Shown here: one piece after another, positions 15,607-26,460 of the stretch | Position numbering within the stretch: the first letter of the stretch is position 1 | Layout of the letters: every line of letters begins with the position of its first letter | Assembly (NCBI RefSeq): GCF_009758415.1 | Contig: NZ_WQRF01000001.1 | Coordinates: 1,302,001-1,366,000, forward strand | Direction of reading: 5' to 3' | Length of the DNA: 64,000 nt | From: Devosia marina | GTDB taxonomy: Bacteria; Pseudomonadota; Alphaproteobacteria; Rhizobiales; Devosiaceae | Notes under the pieces: model-generated | Databases searched by the model: none | Told to the model about the DNA's origin: nothing | Seen by the model: the letters and a program-made list of their open reading frames with translations, nothing else | Position numbers and translations under genes: made by a program

Positions 15607-16407
15607 TTACTGCCCGGAACTCTGGCGCAATTTCGGCTTGCGGGTATCGCCGGTGACCATTTCGGTCCACTTGATCAGCTCGAACGCCCCATCGTCATTC
15701 TCAACGATGGCCGTGCAGCTCTCCACCCAGTCGCCGGTATTGATATATTGGATGCCCAGCCGGTCGTGGATGTCGGCAAAATGGATATGACCGCAGATCA
15801 CCCCATCGACGCCGCTCTCCTTGGCTTCGTGCACCAGGGCCTCCTCGAACCGGCCGATCACCGAAACGGCGTTCTTCACCTTCTGCTTGGCCCAGGCACT
15901 GAGCGACCAATATTGCAGCCCCAGCCGCCGCCGCACCCAGTTGATGGCAATGTTGACGCGCAGCGCCGCATTATAGGCCCAGTCCCCCACATGAGCGAGC
16001 CACTTGGCATTCATCACCACCACGTCGAACTGGTCGCCATGGATCACCAAATAGGTCTTGCCCGTCGCCGAAGTGTGGATGGTGCGATCCACCAGCTCGA
16101 TCTCGCCGAAATAGGTGCCGAGATATTCGCGCAGGAACTCGTCGTGATTGCCCGGCAGGTAGACGATCCGCGTACCGGCAGTCGCCTTGTCGAGCATGAT
16201 CTGGATCACCTCGTTATACTGGGCCGGCCAGTGCCACTGCTTGGCCAGCCGCCAGCCATCGAGAATGTCCCCGACCAGATAAATCGTCTCGGCATCATGC
16301 GCGAGCAGGAAATCGGCCAGTTGTGCACTGCGGATCGGCTTCATGCCCAGATGCACATCCGACAGGAAAAGCGCCCGAACACGCCTGATCTCGCGCTCTT
16401 CCGACAT
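15607..16407 (-). CDS. plcP: PlcP-like metallophosphoesterase (phospholipase C, lipid remodelling)
   Basis: 266 residues with the calcineurin-like metal-binding blocks in order: FLSDVHLG, VGDILDGW, LPGNHDEF, VIHGDQFD and CGHIHFAD. The family includes LpxH-type UDP-diacylglucosamine hydrolases and PlcP, which cleaves phosphatidylcholine and -ethanolamine to diacylglycerol in phosphate-starved Sinorhizobium. Adjacency to a GT4 glycosyltransferase is the known PlcP-Agt arrangement, so PlcP is favoured over a lipid A enzyme. It would act at the cytoplasmic face of the inner membrane. No Pho box was seen directly upstream of this gene; the candidate lies downstream. Confidence 0.8.
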   Translation of the reverse strand: MSEEREIRRVRALFLSDVHLGMKPIRSAQLADFLLAHDAETIYLVGDILDGWRLAKQWHWPAQYNEVIQIMLDKATAGTRIVYLPGNHDEFLREYLGTYFGEIELVDRTIHTSATGKTYLVIHGDQFDVVVMNAKWLAHVGDWAYNAALRVNIAINWVRRRLGLQYWSLSAWAKQKVKNAVSVIGRFEEALVHEAKESGVDGVICGHIHFADIHDRLGIQYINTGDWVESCTAIVENDDGAFELIKWTEMVTGDTRKPKLRQSSGQ

Positions 16408-16498
16408 CAGTCTCGGGCCTCCTCACTACGGGAGGGCATCTTATCGGCTGCGCCCGGCGCTGCAAACACGCCTGCCAAGAAAGCCGGGGAAAGCCTCT

Positions 16499-17587
16499 TC
16501 ACTGCACCCGCGCCTTGAGCGCCACGATTCGGCGATAGCTGTCCTCGATCCTATCGGCAAAGGCCTGGTCGGACGCAGCCTCGCTCATCAGGATGTCGAG
16601 CACCTCCCGGGCCAGCCCCGGGCGATAATCGGCCGTGTTGGAGAACAACAGGATGTCCATGCCCGCGCGCACCGCTTTGACGACCGTGTCCTCAAGCGAA
16701 AAATGCTCGCGAATCGCGCCCATTTCCAGATCGTCGCTGATTACCACGCCGTCAAAACCAAGCTCGTCCCGCAACACGCCATCGATCCAGCGGGATGACA
16801 AAGATGACGGGGTCTCCCCGTCCCCATTGGCATAATCGGCGTGGTAGAGATGCCCCACCATGACCATGTCGGCCATGTCTTCGGCGATCAATACCCGATA
16901 GGGTTCCAACTCATCTGGCGACCAACTCCGCGTGATATCCACGAAACCTTCATGACTGTCGGCGGTGGAAGAGCCATGCCCCGGAAAGTGCTTGAGCGCC
17001 GTCACGAGACCCGCGGCGCGATGCGCGCGCACAAAGGCCGCGTCATAGTCGATCACCACCATGGGGTCAGCCGAAAAGGCTCGCCCGAAACGCGCGATGA
17101 TCTGGTTTTCCGGATTTGTGTTAAGGTCCGCCACCGGACCGAAATTGACCGAGAAACCTTGCTCAGCAATGCTTTCGGCCATGCGAGCGTAGATCGCCTC
17201 CGCCTGCTCCGGCGTGTTGTTGGCGGCAACCGTTTCGGCATTGGGAATTTCGGTGAACCCCACATCGCGGGTCAACCGCTCCACCGCCCCGCCTTCCTGA
17301 TCAAGCGTGATGAAGGGTGGCAAGTCCGGGGACGCAGCACGGAAAATGCCATTCATCTCCCGCACGGTCTGCAGGCTCGACACATTTTTCTTGAGATACA
17401 TCACCCCGCCCAAGCGTCCGGCCTCAAGGTCGCTGACGACGGCTTTGACGCCGGCATCGGCAGGTGCGTCGCCCTCAAAACCGACAAGAATCATCTGCCC
17501 TGCCATTTCTTCCAGCGTCGCGGCCGCCGCCGGCTGCGCCAAGAATGGCAGGACAATAAGGGCGCAAAGCAATCGAAGCACGGACAT
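16499..17587 (-). CDS. nagZ: GH3 beta-N-acetylhexosaminidase, NagZ-like, exported
   Basis: About 362 residues. The diagnostic GH3 hexosaminidase motif KHFPGHGSSTADSHEGF is present, and the nucleophile Asp sits in VVISDDLEMGAI. These enzymes remove N-acetylglucosamine from muropeptides or chitin fragments. NagZ is normally cytoplasmic, but here the start at 17587 gives a signal peptide (MSVLRLLCALIVLPFLAQPA), so a periplasmic enzyme is likely; a longer in-frame start at 17635 would bury it. No linked cell-wall recycling genes are nearby, so the substrate is open. Confidence 0.86.
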   Translation of the reverse strand: MSVLRLLCALIVLPFLAQPAAAATLEEMAGQMILVGFEGDAPADAGVKAVVSDLEAGRLGGVMYLKKNVSSLQTVREMNGIFRAASPDLPPFITLDQEGGAVERLTRDVGFTEIPNAETVAANNTPEQAEAIYARMAESIAEQGFSVNFGPVADLNTNPENQIIARFGRAFSADPMVVIDYDAAFVRAHRAAGLVTALKHFPGHGSSTADSHEGFVDITRSWSPDELEPYRVLIAEDMADMVMVGHLYHADYANGDGETPSSLSSRWIDGVLRDELGFDGVVISDDLEMGAIREHFSLEDTVVKAVRAGMDILLFSNTADYRPGLAREVLDILMSEAASDQAFADRIEDSYRRIVALKARVQ

Positions 17588-18005
17588 CACCGGCTGAGGA
17601 ATCGGATCTGCAGAGTGCCCAGCAAATGGCGGCAAGACAATGGTCTCCCCTGAACAGGGGATGGCCGCAAGGGGCCGGGCAATGCCAAACCCTCACAAAG
17701 GTGGACGCAGGGTCGGATTTCTCAACCTTCTTCGGCTCCCCACCGAACTGGTCGGGTGGCAGGCACCGCGCCTCGCCGCCCGATCTTTTTCAGAAAACAG
17801 CCTCTCCGGCCGATTTTTTCAGAAAACTCCTGTGATTCTGAAAAAAATCGTTCCAACTGATCCATTTGCGTTATGCGCAATCGGAGTTTGCATCCATACT
17901 GAGCTCAAGGTGGTCGCAGGACCGGCGGTTATTCAACCTTCCAGCCGGCCCCCGCCGAACTGGAAGGGCGGTGGAACGTGGTGCCACCGCCCGATTTTTT
18001 TTGCC
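17588..18005. repeat. Repeat- and hairpin-rich intergenic region
   Basis: No credible gene in 418 bp. Two diverged copies of a 71-bp unit start at 17721 and 17932; both begin TCAACCTTC and end CCGCCCGAT plus a T-run. A 30-bp element with CGATTTTTTCAGAAAAC is tandemly repeated at about 17777 and 17806. CGATTTTTTCAGAA (17811-17824) and TTCTGAAAAAAATCG (17836-17850) form a hairpin, and GGCGGTGG / CCACCGCC followed by T8 (ending 18002) looks like a plus-strand terminator although no plus-strand gene precedes it. CCCCTGAACAGGGG lies at 17647-17660. Confidence 0.6.
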
Positions 18006-19958
<1,953 letters not shown>

Positions 19959-20135
19959 CGTCATCCTCCCTTATCTCTCCCGGCATCCGTAATAATGTTC
20001 CACCCCCATGGCGGCAAGGCCTAGTACCTGCGATTTAATGGGTTTTTCCGGCAAGGGTGTTTGCTCGATAGGCACGGCACCTGCCGTTAACCGGAACTGG
20101 ATACACTTTCCGCTCCTCTAGCGCGGAGCAGCATC

Positions 20136-20699
20136 ATGGCAGAAATGACCATCCGGGCCGCCACCCATGCGGATCTGGACCTTGTGTATCGCGAGCTGAG
20201 CGACGTCATCCTGACCTCGCCGCATTACAATGACCGCTTCAAGCAACATGAGGCGGGCAGGCTGGACCGGACCTTTCTCAAGGGGCTCATGGCCATCGAC
20301 CCATGGCACATCATGCTGATGTGCGCCGACGGTGTGCCGGGGGGCGCCATGGTGTCCGGGCCAGAATGCGGTTCGATCTTTCGCTACTGGAGCTGGGTAT
20401 TCCCCAGCCATCGCCAGACCAAGCTGGGCATGTTCGGCATGCGTGAATTCGATGCCCATTGGGACAATACCCGGTTTCATAAGGCCTACACCTATGTCCG
20501 CCCGGAAAACGAAATCGCCCGCATGCTGCTCAAGCGCTATGGCTACAGGGAAACCGCCCTGCTCGAGCAACACATCTTCGGCCAGGACTACCTGTTGATC
20601 GAGAAGTTCTATACGCGACCCGATGTCCCCTATGACAGCGGCTATGTGGGACGCCTGGGGCGCCTCAAGAACCGACTCAAGGGGCTGGTCGGGGCTTAG
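20136..20699 (+). CDS. GNAT-like acyltransferase of unknown substrate
   Basis: 187 residues. The N-terminus MTIRAATHADLDLVYREL has the strand-helix entry of GNAT folds, and PENEIARMLLKRYGY fits the later helix pair near the acetyl-CoA site. The central part (CGSIFRYWSWVFPSHRQTK) is unusual, and the pyrophosphate-binding loop is not a clear Q/RxxGxG/A, so catalytic ability is uncertain. The last about 30 residues are basic. GGAG precedes the ATG by 9 nt. It runs toward the flippase gene with only 3 bp between stop codons. Confidence 0.65.
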   Translation: MAEMTIRAATHADLDLVYRELSDVILTSPHYNDRFKQHEAGRLDRTFLKGLMAIDPWHIMLMCADGVPGGAMVSGPECGSIFRYWSWVFPSHRQTKLGMFGMREFDAHWDNTRFHKAYTYVRPENEIARMLLKRYGYRETALLEQHIFGQDYLLIEKFYTRPDVPYDSGYVGRLGRLKNRLKGLVGA

Positions 20700-20702
20700 C
20701 GC

Positions 20703-22025
20703 CTATTCCGCAGCCACCACGCGCCGGGCCTTGAACCACTGCAGGATCGACACGTCGATCTGGGCGGTTCTGAGCGCGATCAGCCAAAGGGCTACCGACC
20801 AGACCGAAATTGCGATGATCGCCGCCAGTGCTGCGCCGACCAGGTGAAATGCGGGCACCAGAACCAGATTGCCCACGAACAGGGTGCCCATGCCGAGCAA
20901 TACGGCAGGCAGGCTGGCCCAGGGCCGGTCATGGATGGACAGCACCATTGATGCGGGCCCCATGACCGAGCGCACTACCAGTCCCAGGCACAATATGGCC
21001 AGCGGCAGCGCCCCGGCTGTAAATGCGGGGCCGAACAGCAGCAAAGCGAACGGCGCTCCGACGATCACGAGGCCAAACAGCACCAGCGACACCGCGCTCG
21101 CCGCCAAATTGGCCTCACCCACCTTACGATGAAAAGCCGCGCGATCCGCATTGGCCTCGCTTTCGAACATCTCCGGCAGGATCACGGCATAGACCGCGGC
21201 TACACCGAATGACACCAGAGAAAATATCCGCGTGCAGACGCCGAAAATGGCAAGTTCCTCGCGGTCCAGCAGATTGGCCAGCAGCAACAGGTCGATATCG
21301 AAGAAGAAGTCAGTCGCCAGTGTGATGAGCACCCAGGGCGCGGCGAACCGCCACCAGCGGGGAGCGTCGGCGTCGCGCCTCTCAGCAGTCTCGCCGATGC
21401 GCGGCAGCGTGACGATTACAATTCCCATATGCACCAGCGCAATCAGCACATAGCCCAAGGCGGTGACCCAGAGCATGGTGCTGAAGGCTTCGACGGGCGC
21501 ACTCAGCATCGCTGCACAGGCAAGTACTGTTCCCAGCACCATCATGGGCCGGAAAATCCCGTCAGCGAAGAAACCTGCAAAAGGTCGCTTCAGCCCGACC
21601 AGTACGGCACCGTTGACATAGACCAGCGCTGTCGCAAGAGCGAGCAAGGCAACTGGCGTGTAATGCATGGCAACAACATGTTGTCCCAGCCCGAGCCAAC
21701 CCAGCACAAGCGGCCCCGCCAGCACAAGCGCCAGAAAGGTCAGGCCGACATGACCATAGGCGCGGACAACAAACGCAATGAGCTGGCGCCGATCGCTTCG
21801 GGCACGATACTCAGCAGCAAAATAAGTTCCGATGGTCTGAAAACCCAGGGGCATGGTTACGGCGATCAGGTTTACCGCAGCGATCACCACCAGATAGTCG
21901 CCCAGAATGGCAGCGCCCCAGACCTGCGCAATGAACGCCTGTACCAGAAATATCAGGCCGGCGCCGAACAGCCGTCCGCCGAAAATGATTGTCGATTGCG
22001 ATGCCAGCCGGCGTGCGAGGCTCAT
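20703..22025 (-). CDS. Polysaccharide flippase (Wzx/MATE-like)
   Basis: 440 residues with about twelve hydrophobic helices. The N-terminus SQSTIIFGGRLFGAGLIFLV and GDYLVVIAAVNLIAV are typical of oligosaccharide-lipid flippases. It would move an undecaprenyl-linked or lipid-linked sugar across the inner membrane. It overlaps the upstream FemAB-like gene by 4 bp (ATGA), so the two are translationally coupled. No glycosyltransferase cluster accompanies them, which makes the cargo unclear. Confidence 0.83.
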   Translation of the reverse strand: MSLARRLASQSTIIFGGRLFGAGLIFLVQAFIAQVWGAAILGDYLVVIAAVNLIAVTMPLGFQTIGTYFAAEYRARSDRRQLIAFVVRAYGHVGLTFLALVLAGPLVLGWLGLGQHVVAMHYTPVALLALATALVYVNGAVLVGLKRPFAGFFADGIFRPMMVLGTVLACAAMLSAPVEAFSTMLWVTALGYVLIALVHMGIVIVTLPRIGETAERRDADAPRWWRFAAPWVLITLATDFFFDIDLLLLANLLDREELAIFGVCTRIFSLVSFGVAAVYAVILPEMFESEANADRAAFHRKVGEANLAASAVSLVLFGLVIVGAPFALLLFGPAFTAGALPLAILCLGLVVRSVMGPASMVLSIHDRPWASLPAVLLGMGTLFVGNLVLVPAFHLVGAALAAIIAISVWSVALWLIALRTAQIDVSILQWFKARRVVAAE

Positions 22026-23197
22026 CGGAACTCTTCGGGCAATGGCAAGGGCGTCTGGTCGGGTCGGGCTCGCGAAGGTCGCACCGCCTCAATGTGGCGG
22101 CGCAGCTCGTTATAGGCCTCCCGCGCGGCAAAGGCTCCGGCGCCCAGCGCATAGGCCAAAGGCCGCGACGCAAAATTGGCCACCGGCGGCACAGGCCGGA
22201 TCAGGCCCGCATCACCCACCATGCCCTTTTTGAACTGGTGCAGCCCATGAAAGCCATCTGTGCCGCCCAGATCGTACCAGCTTGCACGGCTGTGGTCGCG
22301 TAGCCAGCGGATGATATGCCAATGCAGGAAATAGCCGGCGCGCAGCGGCAGGGCCCTGTCATTTGTGGCCCCGTAGAGATAGACGGCCCGATCCCCCGCT
22401 TTGAAGATCAGCGCGCCCGCAACCAGATCGCCGCTCTGCCGCACGAAAAACAATTCGGGCCGCAAAGGCTGATCGAGCGCCATCAGCGCGTCCAGCGTGT
22501 CGAAGGCCGAATAGTCAGGAAATTGCTTGCGATCGCTCATCGCCGCGTAGAGCGTTTTGAACGCATCGATGTTCTGGGCGCCGGCAGGCTCGAAGAGCAG
22601 GTCCGATTTCTCGGACTTGTTGAGCTGGCGGCGCCAGGTCTGCCCGAAGCTCTTGCGTTGCGCCTCGTCCGAGAGGCGCAGGTTGACCAGATAGCGGTCT
22701 GGAAATCGCAGGGTGGCCCCACGCTTGAAGCCGCGTGCGCGCAGCTCGCAATACTCGCCGTGATTCTCCTGGGTGCTGGCATGGGGCAGAATGGAGAGCA
22801 TCATGCCGCGCTGGTCGGCATATTCAGCCACCAGCGCCTCGATCATGCCCTGATAAAGCAATGCACCATCCTGAGCCTTGGTGTCCGCGAGGATCGGGCC
22901 CCATTTGATGATGGCAATCTGGCTCAGGCCGAGCGGCAGGCGCTGCACCATGACCAGCGAACCGCCTATGACGCGCCCATTGCGCTCGAACAGGCGGGGT
23001 TCAACCGTCACGCCGGGCCAGCGGATCGTGGCGAATGCATAAAGCTGCTCCTGGCAGACACCATCGAAGCCGCCGACGACAGCGTCCCATTCCTGCCCAT
23101 CAACTGGACGCACAAGCACAGCCGGCGCCGCCATGCGGGTCGGCGAGGACACAAGGGCTTCGGCGTCACTTTGGGCTGCTCGTGCAGATAAGGACAT
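22022..23197 (-). CDS. FemAB/BioF2-like acyltransferase
   Basis: 391 residues of the double-GNAT type. The C-terminal portion has the family pattern RAGYFLHWHIIRWLRDHSRASWYDLGG read in two pieces (YFLHWHIIRWLRD; ASWYDLGGTDG) and GLHQFKKGMVG. Proteins of this class transfer aminoacyl or acyl groups to peptidoglycan precursors, exopolysaccharide or lipids (FemX-, PEP-CTERM-associated and CelD-like members). It is the first gene of a pair with a flippase. Joint action on a membrane-linked sugar is plausible inference. Confidence 0.8.
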   Translation of the reverse strand: MSLSARAAQSDAEALVSSPTRMAAPAVLVRPVDGQEWDAVVGGFDGVCQEQLYAFATIRWPGVTVEPRLFERNGRVIGGSLVMVQRLPLGLSQIAIIKWGPILADTKAQDGALLYQGMIEALVAEYADQRGMMLSILPHASTQENHGEYCELRARGFKRGATLRFPDRYLVNLRLSDEAQRKSFGQTWRRQLNKSEKSDLLFEPAGAQNIDAFKTLYAAMSDRKQFPDYSAFDTLDALMALDQPLRPELFFVRQSGDLVAGALIFKAGDRAVYLYGATNDRALPLRAGYFLHWHIIRWLRDHSRASWYDLGGTDGFHGLHQFKKGMVGDAGLIRPVPPVANFASRPLAYALGAGAFAAREAYNELRRHIEAVRPSRARPDQTPLPLPEEFR

Positions 23198-23495
23198 GGC
23201 TCTGCTTCCAACTGATGCGCGTTCAGCCGAACGCTAGACCCAGCAGGTGTGCAAATCCCTATCCCGTCGCAACAAATGTCCCAAACTTCTGGCCTTGGTT
23301 ACCAAAGCCTACCGCTCTGGGAGGAGAGGACGAAGCGGCGTTCACTGGCCGCACCTTAAATGACGTCAGTTGTGCGGCGGCATGGCCAAATGTTCACCAT
23401 TGAACTCCACGGGCAGCGGACCACCAGTGCTCACGCCGTCAGGCCGGTGCCAACATGCCACCGGCGCATCTTGACCAAAATGTCATCAAGGGCTT

Positions 23496-23571
<76 letters not shown>

Positions 23572-23721
23572 GGGCTTTTTGAAGCGCCTCGGCACCAAAG
23601 TGGCGCCTATCTACCAAAGTGATTCAGAGCTGTCTAGCGCTCAAAATCAGATTGTGTGCAAAACTGTCATACAGGATAGCTGGGGGCGGCAACCCGGCCG
23701 CTTGGGCCGGGCTGTTCGGGA

Positions 23722-23919
23722 TCATTGCTGCAGATGCCGGTAATCGTTCAGCTCGACCACGTTACTGACCGGTTCGCGGGACTCCGCCCGCACCTCATCC
23801 ATGAGTCCGATCGTCCTTTCGATGATGTGTCGAAGCTGCCGAGACCGCTGATCGGCTCCTTGGAGGATGGTGGCGGCCCGCTGCAGGTGGTCACGCGCAA
23901 GCACGTAGGTTGGAGGCAA
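23722..23919 (-). CDS. Small hypothetical helical protein, TTG start
   Basis: 65 residues, highly charged and predicted helical (RDHLQRAATILQGADQRSRQLRHII), ending in an Asn/Val/Glu tail. I recognise no family. Support for being real: the TTG start has AAGGAG 7 nt upstream, and the composition is that of a soluble protein rather than of an antisense shadow. It begins 4 bp after the stop of another small ORF on the same strand, suggesting a two-gene unit. Confidence 0.55.
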   Translation of the reverse strand: MPPTYVLARDHLQRAATILQGADQRSRQLRHIIERTIGLMDEVRAESREPVSNVVELNDYRHLQQ

Positions 23920-23923
23920 TCGC

Positions 23924-24142
23924 TCACTCCTTCTGGCTGGAATTTAACTGAAGAATCGCCGTTTCCGGCTCCTCCAAAAGGTGGACCTGCATAGTTCCCG
24001 ACTTATTGCCCACCTGAATCGCATTCGATTCAAATGCCACCAATTGGGCCTGCGCCGTGTCAGCCAAGCGCAGCCGGGACTTTGCAGACCGTGAAGATTT
24101 TCTGCGCCTGTGCAAAACAGCGGGACCTGATCGAAGCTGCAC
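23924..24142 (-). CDS. Possible small hypothetical protein
   Basis: Up to 72 residues from a GTG at 24142; the true start may be further in. The C-terminal half (QLVAFESNAIQVGN; MQVHLLEEPETAILQLN) looks like a short beta-strand protein, and the ORF ends 4 bp before the next small gene, inside that gene's ribosome-binding site. I recognise no family, and the N-terminal third is Arg/Ser-rich and less convincing. It could be a remnant. Confidence 0.35.
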   Translation of the reverse strand: MQLRSGPAVLHRRRKSSRSAKSRLRLADTAQAQLVAFESNAIQVGNKSGTMQVHLLEEPETAILQLNSSQKE

Positions 24143-24282
24143 TCCGACCGTCTAGTTCTTGCCCTCTTCACGACATGGAATCATCAAATTCTCGACCGCT
24201 TCATCGAGAGGCCACAATGCACGCTGGAAAGCTCGGACGGCGCCGCTAGTATGGGTTCGGAATCGTCGCCAAGGATCCCATC

Positions 24283-25392
24283 TTGCCCCTGCCCCCATTC
24301 ACGCCCGTCGTCGAGGCACTGCCGGAAACCGTCCCCTTCGTCGGCCCCGAAGCGATTGAACGTCAGACCGGCATAGCCACAAGGGCCCGCATTGGTGCCA
24401 ATGAGTCGGGCTTCGGACCCAGCCCGCGCGTGATTGCCACCCTTCGCAATGCCGCGCCCGACGTCTGGACCTACCCCGATTCGGAGAACCATGCGCTGCG
24501 GACTGCGCTGGCCAAACATATAGGGGTCGCCAACGATGAACTGGCCGTCAGCGAAGGCATTGATGGACTGATGGGCTTGGTGGTCCGTCTCTTCATTGCG
24601 CCGGGTGATATCGTCGTCACCTCGCTGGGCGCTTACCCCACATTCAACTATCACGTGGCCGGATTCGGCGGCGACTTGCGACTTGTTCCTTACCGGCAAT
24701 TTCATGAAGATCCCGAGGCCCTGGCCGCTATGGCCCGCCAGACCGATGCGCGCGTGGTCTATCTGGCCAATCCCGACAACCCAATGGGGTCATTCTGGCC
24801 CGCCAGCGATATCGAGCGGTTCATCAACGCCGTGCCCGAGACCTGCCTCATCGTCCTGGACGAGGCCTATCTCGAGACGGCGCCGGACCAGGGCCCGCCG
24901 CTGGACACCGACCGGCCCAATCTGCTGCGCCTGCGGACTTTCTCGAAGGCCTATGGCCTGGCCGGATTGCGCTGTGGTTATGCCATAGGCAATCGCCGGC
25001 TTGCCGGTGCCTTCAATCGCATTCGCAATCATTTTGGCGTCAACAAGCTGGCCCAGGTTGCAGCCCTCGCGGCGCTGGATGACCAGGCCTATCTGCATCA
25101 CGCAGTCACCGCGATCGCTGCTGCACGCGACCGCATCGCACAGATCGCCCACGACAACGGATTGGTCGCCCTGCCCTCGGCGACAAATTTTGTCGCCATC
25201 GACTGCGGCAGCGATGGGCCCTTCGCCGCGCGGGTTCTTGAGGCCTTGGGGAAACAGGGTGTTTTCGTACGAAAGCCGGCCGCACCGGGGCTGGACCAGC
25301 ACATCCGCGTCAGTGCGGCGCCGGACCGCGAGCTGGACATTCTCTCAGAAGCCCTGCCCCTGGCCCTCAGGCAGGCTCATTCGGCCGCGTAG
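24283..25392 (+). CDS. HisC-like PLP-dependent aminotransferase
   Basis: 369 residues, fold type I. Visible: N-terminal ARIGANESGFGPSP (the LNxNExPxGPSP-type start of HisC), YLANPDNPMGSFW, DEAYLETAP, and the PLP lysine in RTFSKAYGLAGLRCGYAIG. HisC converts imidazole-acetol phosphate and glutamate to histidinol phosphate, but HisC-like paralogues also act on aromatic amino acids or cobalamin precursors. No his genes adjoin, so I leave the symbol blank. TTG start with AAGGA 7 nt upstream. Its end overlaps the convergent EEP gene by 16 bp. Confidence 0.85.
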   Translation: MPLPPFTPVVEALPETVPFVGPEAIERQTGIATRARIGANESGFGPSPRVIATLRNAAPDVWTYPDSENHALRTALAKHIGVANDELAVSEGIDGLMGLVVRLFIAPGDIVVTSLGAYPTFNYHVAGFGGDLRLVPYRQFHEDPEALAAMARQTDARVVYLANPDNPMGSFWPASDIERFINAVPETCLIVLDEAYLETAPDQGPPLDTDRPNLLRLRTFSKAYGLAGLRCGYAIGNRRLAGAFNRIRNHFGVNKLAQVAALAALDDQAYLHHAVTAIAAARDRIAQIAHDNGLVALPSATNFVAIDCGSDGPFAARVLEALGKQGVFVRKPAAPGLDQHIRVSAAPDRELDILSEALPLALRQAHSAA

Positions 25393-26321
25393 AGCCCGAT
25401 GGTGGCCCAGAGTGGGCGATGATTGGAGCCATGACTCTCCCCCGACTCCAGTGTCAGGATACGGGCATTGTCCCGAGTAAACATGTTGTCGATCGGCACA
25501 CCGAACGGCCCCAGACGGACCGGCCAGGTTGCAGGCGTGGACGGACCTGGCACCAATCGGCCTTCCTGCATCAACATGCCCACCGACTGCGTCCAGATGG
25601 CCGAATTGAAGTCGCCCGATAGCACCAGCGGCCCCTCGATATTGGCGAGCAGGCGCCGTAGGATCGCCATTTCTTGCCAGACCACGTGATCGTCATAAGG
25701 TTTGGTCAAATGGGTGCCGACAATGGTCACCGGCAACCCGTTAACCCGGACCCGCGCAGTGACCAACCTCTCCCGGTTGAACGGGCGGAATAGTTGGACG
25801 CCGCCTTCTTCTATGGGCAGTTGCGAATAAAGCGAAATATCGCAGCTTTCTGTCCTCTCGCAGCCCAGCCGATAAGGATAGATTTCAGCCAACCGATTGA
25901 GATGAGGCTCAATACCAGGTGTTTCCATCACCAGGACGACTTCGGGAGGATCAGCCAGCACGGCGTCAACCAGTTCGCTCGCCCGCGGATTGCCCGACAA
26001 GACGTTGAAGCTGAGGAACCGGAAGTGGGTCACCGGTGCCTCGTCCGGCATGGTGCGATTGGTATAGAGCTCCCCTACCAGCCAATAGCCGTGCAGCCCC
26101 GCCGCCAATAGCGGCACCAGCGCCAACGCCCCGCGCCAGCGTCCTCCGAGCGCAATCAGGGCCAGCGCCAGAACAATTCCGGCCGCCACGATGTGAAACC
26201 GCAAGCTCTGCAACAGAATGAGGCCGGGTAGGTACCGGCCCGAGACAACCACGGCCAGTGCTACAATCAGCGCGCCAAGGAGCACGAGGAGGCCGCCCCT
26301 GAATTCTGCTTTGCCCCACAT
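25377..26321 (-). CDS. Membrane-anchored EEP-family phosphatase/nuclease
   Basis: 314 residues. Three hydrophobic helices occupy residues 10-85, then an endonuclease/exonuclease/phosphatase domain: FLSFNVLSGN, VVLVMETPG (catalytic Glu), VTIVGTHLTKP, LSGDFNSAIW and ESHGSNHRPLW (catalytic His). The domain faces the periplasm if the helices insert as expected. Relatives degrade nucleic acids or phospho-substrates outside the cytoplasm; the substrate is unknown. Three membrane helices before an EEP domain is a common layout in Rhizobiales. Confidence 0.83.
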   Translation of the reverse strand: MWGKAEFRGGLLVLLGALIVALAVVVSGRYLPGLILLQSLRFHIVAAGIVLALALIALGGRWRGALALVPLLAAGLHGYWLVGELYTNRTMPDEAPVTHFRFLSFNVLSGNPRASELVDAVLADPPEVVLVMETPGIEPHLNRLAEIYPYRLGCERTESCDISLYSQLPIEEGGVQLFRPFNRERLVTARVRVNGLPVTIVGTHLTKPYDDHVVWQEMAILRRLLANIEGPLVLSGDFNSAIWTQSVGMLMQEGRLVPGPSTPATWPVRLGPFGVPIDNMFTRDNARILTLESGESHGSNHRPLWATIGLYAAE

Positions 26322-26460
26322 CTATCGTTCACTCCCAGACAGCCCGACCATGGCTAGACCATCTTGGGCGCCGGTGCGCAAGCATTGCGCGAGCAAGTGA
26401 TTAAGCAATGGGGCGCAGCCTGTCGACCGCGCCCCATGAATTTCCGCGATGTCCTCGCGC

